In this document: one piece after another, positions 1 to 6,215 of the stretch
Layout: each line of letters opens with the position of its first letter
How positions within the stretch are numbered: the first letter of the stretch is position 1
NCBI GenBank assembly: GCA_030041985.1
Contig: JASIAM010000335.1
Span: forward strand, 1-43,583
Reading direction: 5' to 3'
DNA: 43,583 nucleotides
Source of the DNA: Bryobacteraceae bacterium
Lineage (GTDB): Bacteria > Acidobacteriota > Terriglobia > Bryobacterales > Bryobacteraceae
Position numbers and translations under genes: made by a program
Notes under the pieces: model-generated
Told to the model about the DNA's origin: nothing
The model's database searches: none
The model's input: only the letters and a program-made list of their open reading frames with translations

Positions 1-1394
1 CCCGCTCCTTCATATAACGGCACGTCGCGCCATTCCTGCGGATTGAGTCCACTTTCTACCAGCAGCGCGTCGGGATACTGCACCGGCTTCTTGCAGTAGT
101 CGCAAATCACGCGCACCAGGCGCTGCGCCAGGATGCAGTTCAGCGAAGAAATAAAGTTGTAGGGTTCGACCCCCATATTGAGGAAGCGCCCCAGCACGTC
201 CAGCACATTGTTGGCGTGCACGGTGGTGAACACCAGGTGCCCGGTGAGCGCCGAGTTGATCGCAATCTGGGCGGTCTCCTGGTCGCGGATTTCGCCTACC
301 ATGATCTTGTCGGGATCGTGCCGCAGAAGGGAGCGCAGGCCGCGCGCGAAGGTCAGGCCCTTTTTCTCATTGACGGGAATCTGGGTGATGCCTTTGACCT
401 GGTATTCCACAGGGTCTTCGATGGTAACGATCTTATCCTCGTCGTTCTTGATCTCGCTCAGGGCGGCGTAGAGGGTGGTGGTTTTGCCGGAACCGGTCGG
501 CCCCGTAACCAGCACCATGCCGTAGCGTTCGGTAATGTAGCGGCGAAATTTCACCAGGTCCGCATCGGAGAACCCCACCACGTCGAGCGACAGCTTGGCG
601 AACTTCTCGCTCATGGACTCCTTATCCAGCACGCGCAGCACAGCATCTTCGCCATGAATGGTAGGCATGATGGAAACGCGGAAATCGATCAGGCGGGTTT
701 TATAGCGCACGCGGAAACGGCCGTCCTGGGGCACCCGTTTTTCAGCGATATCCAGCTCGCTCATCACTTTGATGCGCGAAATAATGGAGGATTGCCAGTC
801 TTTGGCGATGGGCGGCATAGCGTAATGCAGCACCCCGTCGATGCGGTACTTGATGGCGACTTCCTGATCGCGCGATTCAATGTGAATATCGCTCGCACGC
901 CGCTCGAGCGCATTGAAAATGGTGGTGTCCACCAGCTTGATGACCGGGGCGATGTCGTTATCGGTAGCGGTCAGTTTGGCGATCGAGAGGGTCTCGTCGG
1001 TATCGCCCTCATCGGCCACCACATCGAGCGTAAAACCCTCGGTGACCTCTTCGAGCACGCGCTGCGATTGCTCGGTTTTTTTCAACAGCTCAGAGATTTG
1101 CGAAAGGGTAGCGACCTTGATGCGCAGCTTCTTATTGAGCAGCAAGGTCAATTCGTCGATGAGGTTGAGATTGCGCGGGTCGGAAAGGGCAATTTCCAGC
1201 GTGCCGTTCTGGGCGTGCAGAGGCACGAAGTTGTAACGGAACATCAAGTCGACGGGAATCGACCGGAACAGGTCATGATCGATGGCGCCTTCCCGCAGAT
1301 CGACGAAATCGCAGCGATAGCGGGCGGCGATGGCGCGGGCCTGCTCGGCTTCGGCGGTGAAATCGGTGAGGCGCGGTCTTTCGGAAGTAGCCAT
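1..1394 (-). CDS. pilB: Type IV pilus assembly ATPase PilB (GspE family), C-terminus outside window
   Basis: This is the cytoplasmic hexameric ATPase that powers type IV pilus extension. It reads from ATG at 1394 (MATSERPRL) without a stop to the window edge, giving about 464 codons. An N-terminal GspE/PilB-type domain covers roughly residues 10-140. The ATPase core follows, with Walker A GPTGSGKT at about residues 298-305, a Walker B region (DPDKIMVGEIRD) and the His-containing stretch TTVHANN. Near the edge the first pair of the family's metal-binding cysteines is visible (CDYC); the second pair would lie beyond the window. It follows pilC on the same strand after a 142-bp gap filled by a repeat element, so it probably belongs to a lolA-pilC-pilB transcription unit. 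The family call is secure. The split between PilB and a type II secretion GspE is made from the adjacent pilC and is slightly less certain. Confidence 0.93.
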   Translation of the reverse strand, partial: MATSERPRLTDFTAEAEQARAIAARYRCDFVDLREGAIDHDLFRSIPVDLMFRYNFVPLHAQNGTLEIALSDPRNLNLIDELTLLLNKKLRIKVATLSQISELLKKTEQSQRVLEEVTEGFTLDVVADEGDTDETLSIAKLTATDNDIAPVIKLVDTTIFNALERRASDIHIESRDQEVAIKYRIDGVLHYAMPPIAKDWQSSIISRIKVMSELDIAEKRVPQDGRFRVRYKTRLIDFRVSIMPTIHGEDAVLRVLDKESMSEKFAKLSLDVVGFSDADLVKFRRYITERYGMVLVTGPTGSGKTTTLYAALSEIKNDEDKIVTIEDPVEYQVKGITQIPVNEKKGLTFARGLRSLLRHDPDKIMVGEIRDQETAQIAINSALTGHLVFTTVHANNVLDVLGRFLNMGVEPYNFISSLNCILAQRLVRVICDYCKKPVQYPDALLVESGLNPQEWRDVPLYEGA

Positions 1395-1400
1395 AAAAGA

Positions 1401-1532
1401 GCTTTCAGCGATCAGCCCTCAGCCTTCAGCTTCCGCTCCCTGACGGTCGCGGCTCGGTCCGGTGGTTGGCAAGCGAAGCGCCTGCCCCACGGAGCTGATA
1501 GCTGATAGCTGACGGCTGAATGCTGATAGCTT
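1401..1532. repeat. Imperfect inverted-repeat element between pilC and pilB
   Basis: The left arm (1401-1432) is built from CAGC/TCAGC units. The right arm (1493-1532) is built from repeated GCTGATAGCTGAT units, and its sequence resembles the reverse complement of the left arm. About 60 bp of GC-rich sequence separates them. The layout is that of a dispersed intergenic repeat, and a transcript through it could fold into a large hairpin between the pilC and pilB coding regions. No gene is seen here. That it is a multi-copy family member is inference, because only one copy lies in the window. Confidence 0.55.
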
Positions 1533-1536
1533 ATCT

Positions 1537-2739
1537 TCATCTAATACTATCTGCTAACGAGAATATCGGCAGATACAGCGAAATCAACACAAACGCCACG
1601 AACCCGCCCATGAAAATCATGATGGCCGGCTCGATCAGAGAGAGCGTGGCCTGCATGCGCGTGTTCACATCCTCTTCAAAGAATTCCGCCACGCTGTTGA
1701 GCATCGCGGGCAATGCGCCGGTGGACTCTCCCACTTCAATCATATCGACTGCCAGCGGCGGAACTAGCCCGGAGGTTTTGAGGGAAGCCGAAAGGGGCTG
1801 CCCTTCGCGCACCCCCTTGCCGGCGGTGGAAATGGCCCGCTCTAGAAGACGGGTGCCGAGGGACTCGGCCGCGGTTTCCATGGCGTGCACCAGGGGGATG
1901 CCGCCGGTCAAGAGCGTGCTCAGAATGCGTCCCAACTGGGCTACCTGATATTTCAGCCACATCTCTCCGAAAATGGGGATGCGCAATTTTACCAGGTCCA
2001 GCTTTTCGCGCACCGAATCCTTGCGCGCCCACCAGCGGAACAGAAAAATCCCGCCCACCAGGGCGCCCGCGAACACCAGGATATAGGTGCGCGCGGTGGT
2101 GCCAATGGCGATCAGCAGCACGGTCATGCTGGGCAACTTCGCATTCATACTGGCGTAGAGGGTTGCGAAGGTAGGGACGACATAGGTCACCAGGAAGACC
2201 ATCAGCAGCACCACCAGAACAATGAGCACACTGGGGTACATGAGCGAAACCAGCACCTTTTTGCGCACAGCCAGCGACAGTTTCTGATAAGCGATGTAGC
2301 GTTCCAGCACTTCGGTGAGGCTGCCGCTTTTCTCGCCCGCCATTACGGAAGTGACATAAATCTTGGGGAAAATGCCCTGCTCGCGAAAGGCATCCGAGAG
2401 GAGCGAGCCGCCGCGCACCTCGTCGCGCACCGCCTTGACGTGCGGACTTAATTTGGCGTCCGTGAGGCGTTCGGCCAGGAGGTCCAGGGATTTTAGAATC
2501 GGGAGGCCGGCGCGAATGAGCGTTACGAACTGCTGGTTGAAGATGAGGAATTTTTCGAGATTGAGCTTCTTGGGGCGGCCGGAAAAGCCCGCGACTCCCA
2601 GGCTGCGCGACTTAATGGAATAAATGAGGAAGCCCTGCTGGGAATAGCGTTCCCGCAGTTCCTTTTCGGACCCGGCCGTGGTCACCTGCTGGTGAATTTG
2701 CCCCCGGCCATCAGCGTATTTGAGAACGAATTCGGCCAT
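1537..2739 (-). CDS. pilC: Type IV pilus inner-membrane platform protein PilC (GspF family)
   Basis: PilC is the inner-membrane platform protein that couples the PilB/PilT ATPases to pilin assembly. The start is ATG at 2739 (MAEFVLKYAD), giving 400 aa, the usual family length; the longer upstream reading overlaps lolA in another frame and is rejected. Two T2SSF repeats are visible. The first (about residues 65-190) begins LEKFLIFNQQFVTLIRAGLP and the second (about 265-390) begins KYQVAQLGRILSTLLTGGIP. Hydrophobic segments occur near VLIVLVVLLMVFLVTYVVP, near YILVFAGALVGGIFLF, and at the C-terminus (IMIFMGGFVAFVLISLYLPI). It starts 22 bp after lolA ends and is followed by pilB on the same strand. 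Confidence 0.95.
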   Translation of the reverse strand: MAEFVLKYADGRGQIHQQVTTAGSEKELRERYSQQGFLIYSIKSRSLGVAGFSGRPKKLNLEKFLIFNQQFVTLIRAGLPILKSLDLLAERLTDAKLSPHVKAVRDEVRGGSLLSDAFREQGIFPKIYVTSVMAGEKSGSLTEVLERYIAYQKLSLAVRKKVLVSLMYPSVLIVLVVLLMVFLVTYVVPTFATLYASMNAKLPSMTVLLIAIGTTARTYILVFAGALVGGIFLFRWWARKDSVREKLDLVKLRIPIFGEMWLKYQVAQLGRILSTLLTGGIPLVHAMETAAESLGTRLLERAISTAGKGVREGQPLSASLKTSGLVPPLAVDMIEVGESTGALPAMLNSVAEFFEEDVNTRMQATLSLIEPAIMIFMGGFVAFVLISLYLPIFSLADSIR

Positions 2740-2761
2740 GTGTGCACGCGCGCCGCAGGAT

Positions 2762-3391
2762 CTATTGCGCGCTCTCCTCCAACGTCGCTCCCGGCGGCAA
2801 GTGGAATTCGAACAGCTTGGCATCGAGGGCAGGATCGTCCTTCTCATCGGCGAAGGTGAAATCGAGAATGGAACGATCGAACCCGGTCACTTTGAGTTCC
2901 TGGATGCGGCTTTCCGCCGACACTACGAATTCGACGCTCGAATAGGGTAAATCCTGGGTTTGGGGTTCGGCGGTGATGCGCGTGGCAGTTCCTTCGGGAC
3001 GGGCCTGCAAATTGCGGAACTCCTTGGTGAAATGCAGCTTACCGAGCAGGAAGGCGAGCGGCGCGCGCATATCTTCGCTCACCTTGAGGGGCATCTTTTC
3101 CGCTTTGTGATCGTCCGGCGTGTAGAGCCACAGAAACTTGCCATCGGAGATGAACAGCTTGCCCTGGGGTTGGGAATAATCGCCCCGCATGCGCCCCGGC
3201 TTGCGCAGCAGCAGCGTGCCGCTCTCCGTGCGCCGGATACTCCCGGGCGGCGTATATTGTTCTGTAAACGAGACTTGGAGCGTTTTGGCGTGGTTGTAAT
3301 GGCCTTCGACTTTAGCCAGCAGACTGTCCAGTCCGGTGTCTGCGCCGAACGCCGACACCACCAGCAACCCGATCAGAGGAGTAAGCCTCAC
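2762..3391 (-). CDS. lolA: Outer-membrane lipoprotein carrier protein LolA
   Basis: LolA is the periplasmic chaperone that shuttles lipoproteins from the inner to the outer membrane. The mature part shows the LolA pattern: an N-terminal helix (VEGHYNHAKTLQVSFTEQY), a strand with GTLLLRKPGRMRGDY, then GKLFISDGKFLWLYTPDD. I chose a GTG start at 3391 because it gives a compact signal peptide (RLTPLIGLLVVSAFGA, then D) and has AAAGG just upstream, though the spacing is only about 3 nt. A TTG at 3433 in the same frame would add 14 residues but has no ribosome-binding site. Length is about 209 aa, normal for LolA. It lies 22 bp before pilC on the same strand, so lipoprotein sorting and pilus genes may be co-transcribed. 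Lipoprotein partners elsewhere in the window include the products at 37193 and 41994. Confidence 0.85.
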   Translation of the reverse strand: MRLTPLIGLLVVSAFGADTGLDSLLAKVEGHYNHAKTLQVSFTEQYTPPGSIRRTESGTLLLRKPGRMRGDYSQPQGKLFISDGKFLWLYTPDDHKAEKMPLKVSEDMRAPLAFLLGKLHFTKEFRNLQARPEGTATRITAEPQTQDLPYSSVEFVVSAESRIQELKVTGFDRSILDFTFADEKDDPALDAKLFEFHLPPGATLEESAQ

Positions 3392-3470
3392 AAACCTTTG
3401 ACGTTCGGGGAGGGGAAAACGTGTATGGGGCAAAGGAGATCAGCGATCGCCACTCCGGGTCTCTCCGAGG

Positions 3471-3584
3471 ATGCCGTCCCGCAAATATCACGGGGACAAT
3501 CGCAGTCCTGCCACTTATGGCCGAGACATAGTCGCTGTGGCCTTCGAGCGTTATTTCATATTCCCGATCCTGACGCGCGTTAAA
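3471..3584. repeat. Copy A of a ~113-bp duplication matching the 3' end of the RES toxin gene
   Basis: This stretch is nearly identical to 4810-4922, differing by one indel and a few substitutions near its left end. In copy B the sequence is the 3' end of the intact RES toxin gene on the minus strand. Copy A therefore looks like a severed RES gene tail with no gene body. Its right edge coincides with the ATG of the broken PemK-like toxin, so it marks a recombination junction. It also lies just upstream of lolA. Confidence 0.85.
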
Positions 3585-3761
3585 TGATTACCTTCCACCC
3601 GCGACAGGGCATGGTCCTGATGTGCGATTTTAGCGGCTTCAAGCCGCCTGAAATGGTCAAGCGGCGGCACGTTGTTGTTGTCTCCCGACCCGGCTAAATC
3701 CGGTTGGGCAAAGTGCGACATGGTTACATGCGTTGCCTTTGAGCGCCTTGACGCTAGCTGA
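3584..3761 (+). pseudogene. Remnant of a PemK/MazF-like toxin gene with internal deletion
   Basis: Two pieces of one toxin gene lie back to back in different frames. The first (3584-3697) starts at ATG and reads MITFHPRQG, then CDFSGFKPPEMVKRR and HVVVVSRPG before a TAA. This is the N-terminal beta-sheet region typical of PemK/MazF-family mRNA interferases. The second piece (3699-3761, another frame) reads GWAKCDMVTCVAFERLDAS before a TGA, which resembles the family's C-terminal conserved block. The middle of the protein is missing, so the gene cannot make a working enzyme. It is too short and broken to appear as a normal ORF. The family match is by motif recognition only. No antitoxin partner was seen beside it. 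Confidence 0.7.
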
Positions 3762-3889
3762 AGTGGGCTTTTGCCACTTTCGAATAATCCCGCGTTATGT
3801 CCGCTGGAGGCGCTTCATTTTCAAATTAAGGTTAAGTTTTGAGATTCCCTCCCTGCCCTTCTGGATGTGATGCCGCCGCTGAAACAGGG

Positions 3890-3920
3890 TAAAAGGCTAC
3901 GATGAAAGGAGGGTACGAAC
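3890..3920 (+). promoter_or_regulatory. Conserved leader upstream of the first DUF433 antitoxin
   Basis: The 17-nt block 3890-3906 (TAAAAGGCTACGATGAA) matches 39694-39710 in all but one base, and both blocks end exactly 14 nt before a DUF433 start codon. It contains a -10-like TACGAT (3898-3903), followed by a strong Shine-Dalgarno sequence AAGGAGGG. The promoter role is inferred from position and conservation between the two modules. Confidence 0.5.
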
Positions 3921-4190
3921 ATGGCAACTCTCGATTGGTCACAATGTCCCGCCGTGGAAAGCATTCCCGGCAAGCGCAGCGGCGCATGGGTTTTCCGGGA
4001 TACCCGGACGCCGGTTTCCGTTGTCTTTGACAATCTGGAAGTGGGAGCCTCGATCAACGAGATTATGGACTGGTTCCATTTGTCGCATGAACAGGTTGTA
4101 GCGGTGATCGAATTTGCGGCGCGAAGCCTTGACGCACCCCCGCCCCCTCAGCAGCCCGCCCAAGCGGTCGATGCTCATACTCTTCGATAA
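3921..4190 (+). CDS. DUF433 family antitoxin (VapB-like), intact
   Basis: This encodes 89 aa from ATG at 3921, with the ribosome-binding site AAAGGAGGG about 7 nt upstream. The sequence shows the DUF433 pattern: WSQCPAVESIPGKRSG, then DTRTPVSVVFDNLEVGAS, then INEIMDWFHLSHEQVVAVIEF. DUF433 proteins are small helix-turn-helix-like proteins that usually sit before a DUF5615 PIN-like toxin and are predicted antitoxins. The end overlaps the start of the downstream toxin frame by 20 nt, which fits translational coupling. The Pro/Ala-rich tail (after about residue 72) is longer than in the second DUF433 copy at 39725. The cognate toxin is frameshifted, so this antitoxin may now be an orphan. Confidence 0.85.
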   Translation: MATLDWSQCPAVESIPGKRSGAWVFRDTRTPVSVVFDNLEVGASINEIMDWFHLSHEQVVAVIEFAARSLDAPPPPQQPAQAVDAHTLR

Positions 4191-4498
4191 CGGCACTCCT
4201 GCCCCGCTGCGCTACGCCCTCAAGGGCCACGTCGTTGTTGAAGCCATTGAACGCGGATGGGGATCGGCTTGTTAACGGCGAATTGATAGCGGCCGCTGAG
4301 GCCGCAGGCTTTGAGCTTTTGCTAACGACTGACAAAAACATGCGCTACCAGCAAAACTTGAAAGGGCGGAAAATCGCGTTTGTCGTTATCGGTAATCAGC
4401 AATGGCCCACTTTGCGCCGCCACATGGAAAGGGTTGTGGCCGCCGTGAATGCCGCCACCCCCGGCAGCTTTGCCGAAGTGGAAATCCCTTACGAGTAA
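4171..4498 (+). pseudogene. DUF5615 PIN-like toxin, broken by a single frameshift
   Basis: The reading frame from ATG at 4171 gives MLILFDNGTPAPLRYALKGH and continues to ERGW, then runs into a TAA at 4273. Shifting by one base in the G run at 4259-4262 restores a continuous DUF5615 protein: ERGW joins DRLVNGELIAAAEAAGFELL, then TTDKNMRYQQNLKGRKIA, ending EVEIPYE at 4498. DUF5615 proteins are PIN-like predicted RNases paired with DUF433 antitoxins. The acidic residues expected for the active site (D6 and the D of TTDKN) are present on either side of the break. The break could be a real inactivating mutation or a homopolymer sequencing error. If corrected, the product would be about 108 aa. Confidence 0.8.
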
Positions 4499-4826
4499 CC
4501 CCGCCGAGTTTCAGAAAGGGTCTTGCTCTCTTGTTGCTGCTGAGTTATGCGCTTATTGCGCTTTCAAGAACGAGCCGGCTAGCAAGGTTCCCGACCCCAG
4601 CTTTGACCCTCGTCAATACATCAAATTCTGAGCCATCATTATAAGCACCGACTTGGTTCCGGCCCTCCCCATCAGATAACGGCGTCTCACAAACCGGTAG
4701 CTCTCGCAACCGCGTCCAACCACTAACGAAATCAGGGCGTCCCGTGTTGCATATCTCAGGCTCAAATGTCCTGCCGGAGTCGCGGTGGAACCGAAGACCG
4801 CCCCCGATCATGCCGTCCCGCAAATA
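4499..4826. other. Gene-poor stretch between the DUF5615 remnant and the RES gene
   Basis: No recognisable gene, RNA or repeat was found, apart from the last bases, which belong to RES repeat copy B. An open frame on the minus strand (down to about 4545) follows the RES stop codon closely, but it has no family resemblance I can name and no ribosome-binding site, so it is not called as a gene. Confidence 0.5.
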
Positions 4827-4922
4827 TCACCGGACAATCTTAGTCCTGCCACTTATGGCCGAGACATAGTCGCTGTGGCCTTCGAGCGTTATTTCATATT
4901 CCCGATCCTGACGCGCGTTAAA
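4810..4922. repeat. Copy B of the ~113-bp duplication, at the 3' end of the intact RES gene
   Basis: This copy contains the last ~31 codons and the stop of the RES toxin gene and continues about 17 bp past it. It pairs with copy A at 3471-3584. Near-identity over this length suggests a recent duplication or recombination within the toxin-antitoxin island. Confidence 0.85.
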
Positions 4923-5528
4923 CACAAGCGCTGGCCGGAAGCATGCGATGCACGTGCCGGACGAACGGCGTACGCTCGGATAAACAAGCCCATTCGAGCC
5001 TGTGTACAAAAGCTGGTTCGCTAAGTTCTGGGACGCTTGATAACACTCCGGGACCGGGTCGGGCAGGCGGCACGTGTCCCTTTCTTCGGGGTCCGGACAA
5101 TGAAAATTTCCGTGAAAATCAGCGAGGAAATCAACATAAGAGAACGTCAACCGGTCCCGTATTCGCGCGTCTCGAAGAAATCTTCTCCTATGGAACGCTA
5201 CTTCCGCGATTGAGGTCTCAATCTCCACCGCCGCATACCAGGCGCCACGTTGCGGCGTATGAAAACGGCCTCCATGAGGGCCTGGGTGGCAGAATGCCGC
5301 GTTTACAATCCGGGCATAAGGGACGCCGAATAGCAGTTCGCTAGGTCCGATACCTGCCCTCTCTCCGTTCTCCGCGGCTTTGCGGTCGTTCGTCGCAGCA
5401 TCGATCTCGCTGAGATCCGCCAGCACATTGCCTGGGAGTCCCAGATTCTCGAGCACGCTGCCTCGGCTGTACTTCGAAGGAATCAATCGATGTGCGCCAG
5501 GCTCATCGAAGGACTCAAGATGAGCCAC
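4827..5528 (-). CDS. RES-domain toxin (predicted NAD+-degrading), intact
   Basis: The RES family is named after its conserved Arg, Glu and Ser, and characterised members degrade NAD+ to stop growth. This 233-aa protein shows all three in context: R88 in GRFHTPQRGAWYAA, E109 in ETSIAEVAFH and S185 in GLVYPSVRRS. About 70 residues precede the core, as in longer RES proteins. Translation starts at a GTG (5526-5528) immediately after the antitoxin's TGA, so the two genes are coupled. Upstream is an Xre/MbcA-type antitoxin, the standard partner. The gene looks intact, unlike the neighbouring toxin genes. Its final ~31 codons are duplicated at 3471-3584. Family assignment is confident; enzymatic activity is inferred from known homologues. 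Confidence 0.88.
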   Translation of the reverse strand: MAHLESFDEPGAHRLIPSKYSRGSVLENLGLPGNVLADLSEIDAATNDRKAAENGERAGIGPSELLFGVPYARIVNAAFCHPGPHGGRFHTPQRGAWYAAVEIETSIAEVAFHRRRFLRDARIRDRLTFSYVDFLADFHGNFHCPDPEERDTCRLPDPVPECYQASQNLANQLLYTGSNGLVYPSVRRSSGTCIACFRPALVFNARQDREYEITLEGHSDYVSAISGRTKIVR

Positions 5529-5969
5529 TCAGTGGCCGCCCCGCGTGCTATCGAGCAGACTCCGAACCTGTTGCAGTCCCGGAATGCCGGTTCGCACCAT
5601 ATACTCCAGCGGCGTTTGGCCGTGGAACAACAGGTTGTCATTGGGAAGCTTCGTCCATTTATCCGCCCATTCTTCGGGGAGAAGTATCTGCAGCGCCTTA
5701 TAGATGCCGACCAGGTAAGAGATTCGGGTTAACTCATCCTGCCGGAGTGTTCCAGCGGCCGTTTTGAGCTTGTATACACTTGATCGAGGCATACCTCCCA
5801 GCAGCTCTCCTGCTGTTTCGAGTGGCACCCCCCACTTGTTCATAATTGCGAAGAATCCATCCACGGCCGGCTGGCTCAGACGCTCCCGCGTTTCCAATCG
5901 GCTGAAATCCGGCACAGTGTCAAACTGATACCCTGGCACCGCATAGCTGGGAAAGGTAGTCACGCCCAT
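5529..5969 (-). CDS. Xre/MbcA/ParS-type antitoxin of the RES module
   Basis: I chose ATG at 5969 (MGVTTFPSYAV), giving 146 aa, because GAGAGGA lies 6 nt upstream (5976-5982) and a palindrome sits just beyond. A longer frame from GTG at 6074 would run through that palindrome and is rejected. The middle shows a helix-turn-helix-like region (VPLETAGELLGGMPRSSVYKL). The C-terminal half resembles the MbcA/ParS/Xre antitoxin toxin-binding domain: LTRISYLVGIYKALQILLPE, then NDNLLFHGQTPLEYMV and GIPGLQQVRSLLDS. The GlnThrProLeu-type motif and helices match the family that neutralises RES toxins. It ends directly before the RES start codon. Autoregulation through the upstream palindrome is likely but untested. 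Confidence 0.87.
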   Translation of the reverse strand: MGVTTFPSYAVPGYQFDTVPDFSRLETRERLSQPAVDGFFAIMNKWGVPLETAGELLGGMPRSSVYKLKTAAGTLRQDELTRISYLVGIYKALQILLPEEWADKWTKLPNDNLLFHGQTPLEYMVRTGIPGLQQVRSLLDSTRGGH

Positions 5970-5986
5970 ACCCAATCCTCTCACAG

Positions 5987-6003
5987 TAGACAAGTTTTGT
6001 CTA
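5987..6003. promoter_or_regulatory. Palindromic operator candidate of the Xre/RES module
   Basis: The sequence TAGACAAGTTTTGTCTA is a perfect inverted repeat with 7-bp arms and a 3-bp centre. It lies 17 bp upstream of the antitoxin start codon and about 4 bp before the Shine-Dalgarno sequence. This is where an autorepressing Xre-type antitoxin would be expected to bind. No other intact gene lies nearby for it to serve. Confidence 0.6.
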
Positions 6004-6189
6004 TAAGTGGACTGCCGGGGCCGCGCTATCGGGAACGGAAATCTCCATCCGCATGGCCTTTCTTCCCTCACCACTTTGCCCCATTCGCCCGCTCCTCCAA
6101 CCGGTCCATCAATAGCCCCAATTAGCCCCCGCTAAGCCAGGTTACCCCCCATGAACTCGGGATCCCGTTGTGATAAACTACCTCAAACC

Positions 6190-6204
6190 GTAACCTTAGG
6201 TTAC
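6190..6204. promoter_or_regulatory. Inverted repeat just upstream of the DUF1592 gene
   Basis: GTAACCTTAGGTTAC is a perfect inverted repeat with 6-bp arms and a 3-bp centre. It ends 1 bp before the GGAGG ribosome-binding site of the gene at 6216 and sits shortly after a weak -10-like TAAACT (6174-6179). The position suits a repressor site or a translation-blocking hairpin. No cognate regulator is identified. Confidence 0.4.
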
Positions 6205-6215
6205 CGGAGGGTTCA

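Noticed and set aside
216-1505. Plus-strand open frame of about 430 codons antisense to pilB
   Set aside because: The opposite strand encodes clear PilB motifs; this frame shows no family resemblance.
4545-4823. Minus-strand frame directly after the RES gene
   Set aside because: Tested as a third gene of the toxin module, but there is no ribosome-binding site, no known family and its start overlaps the RES repeat.
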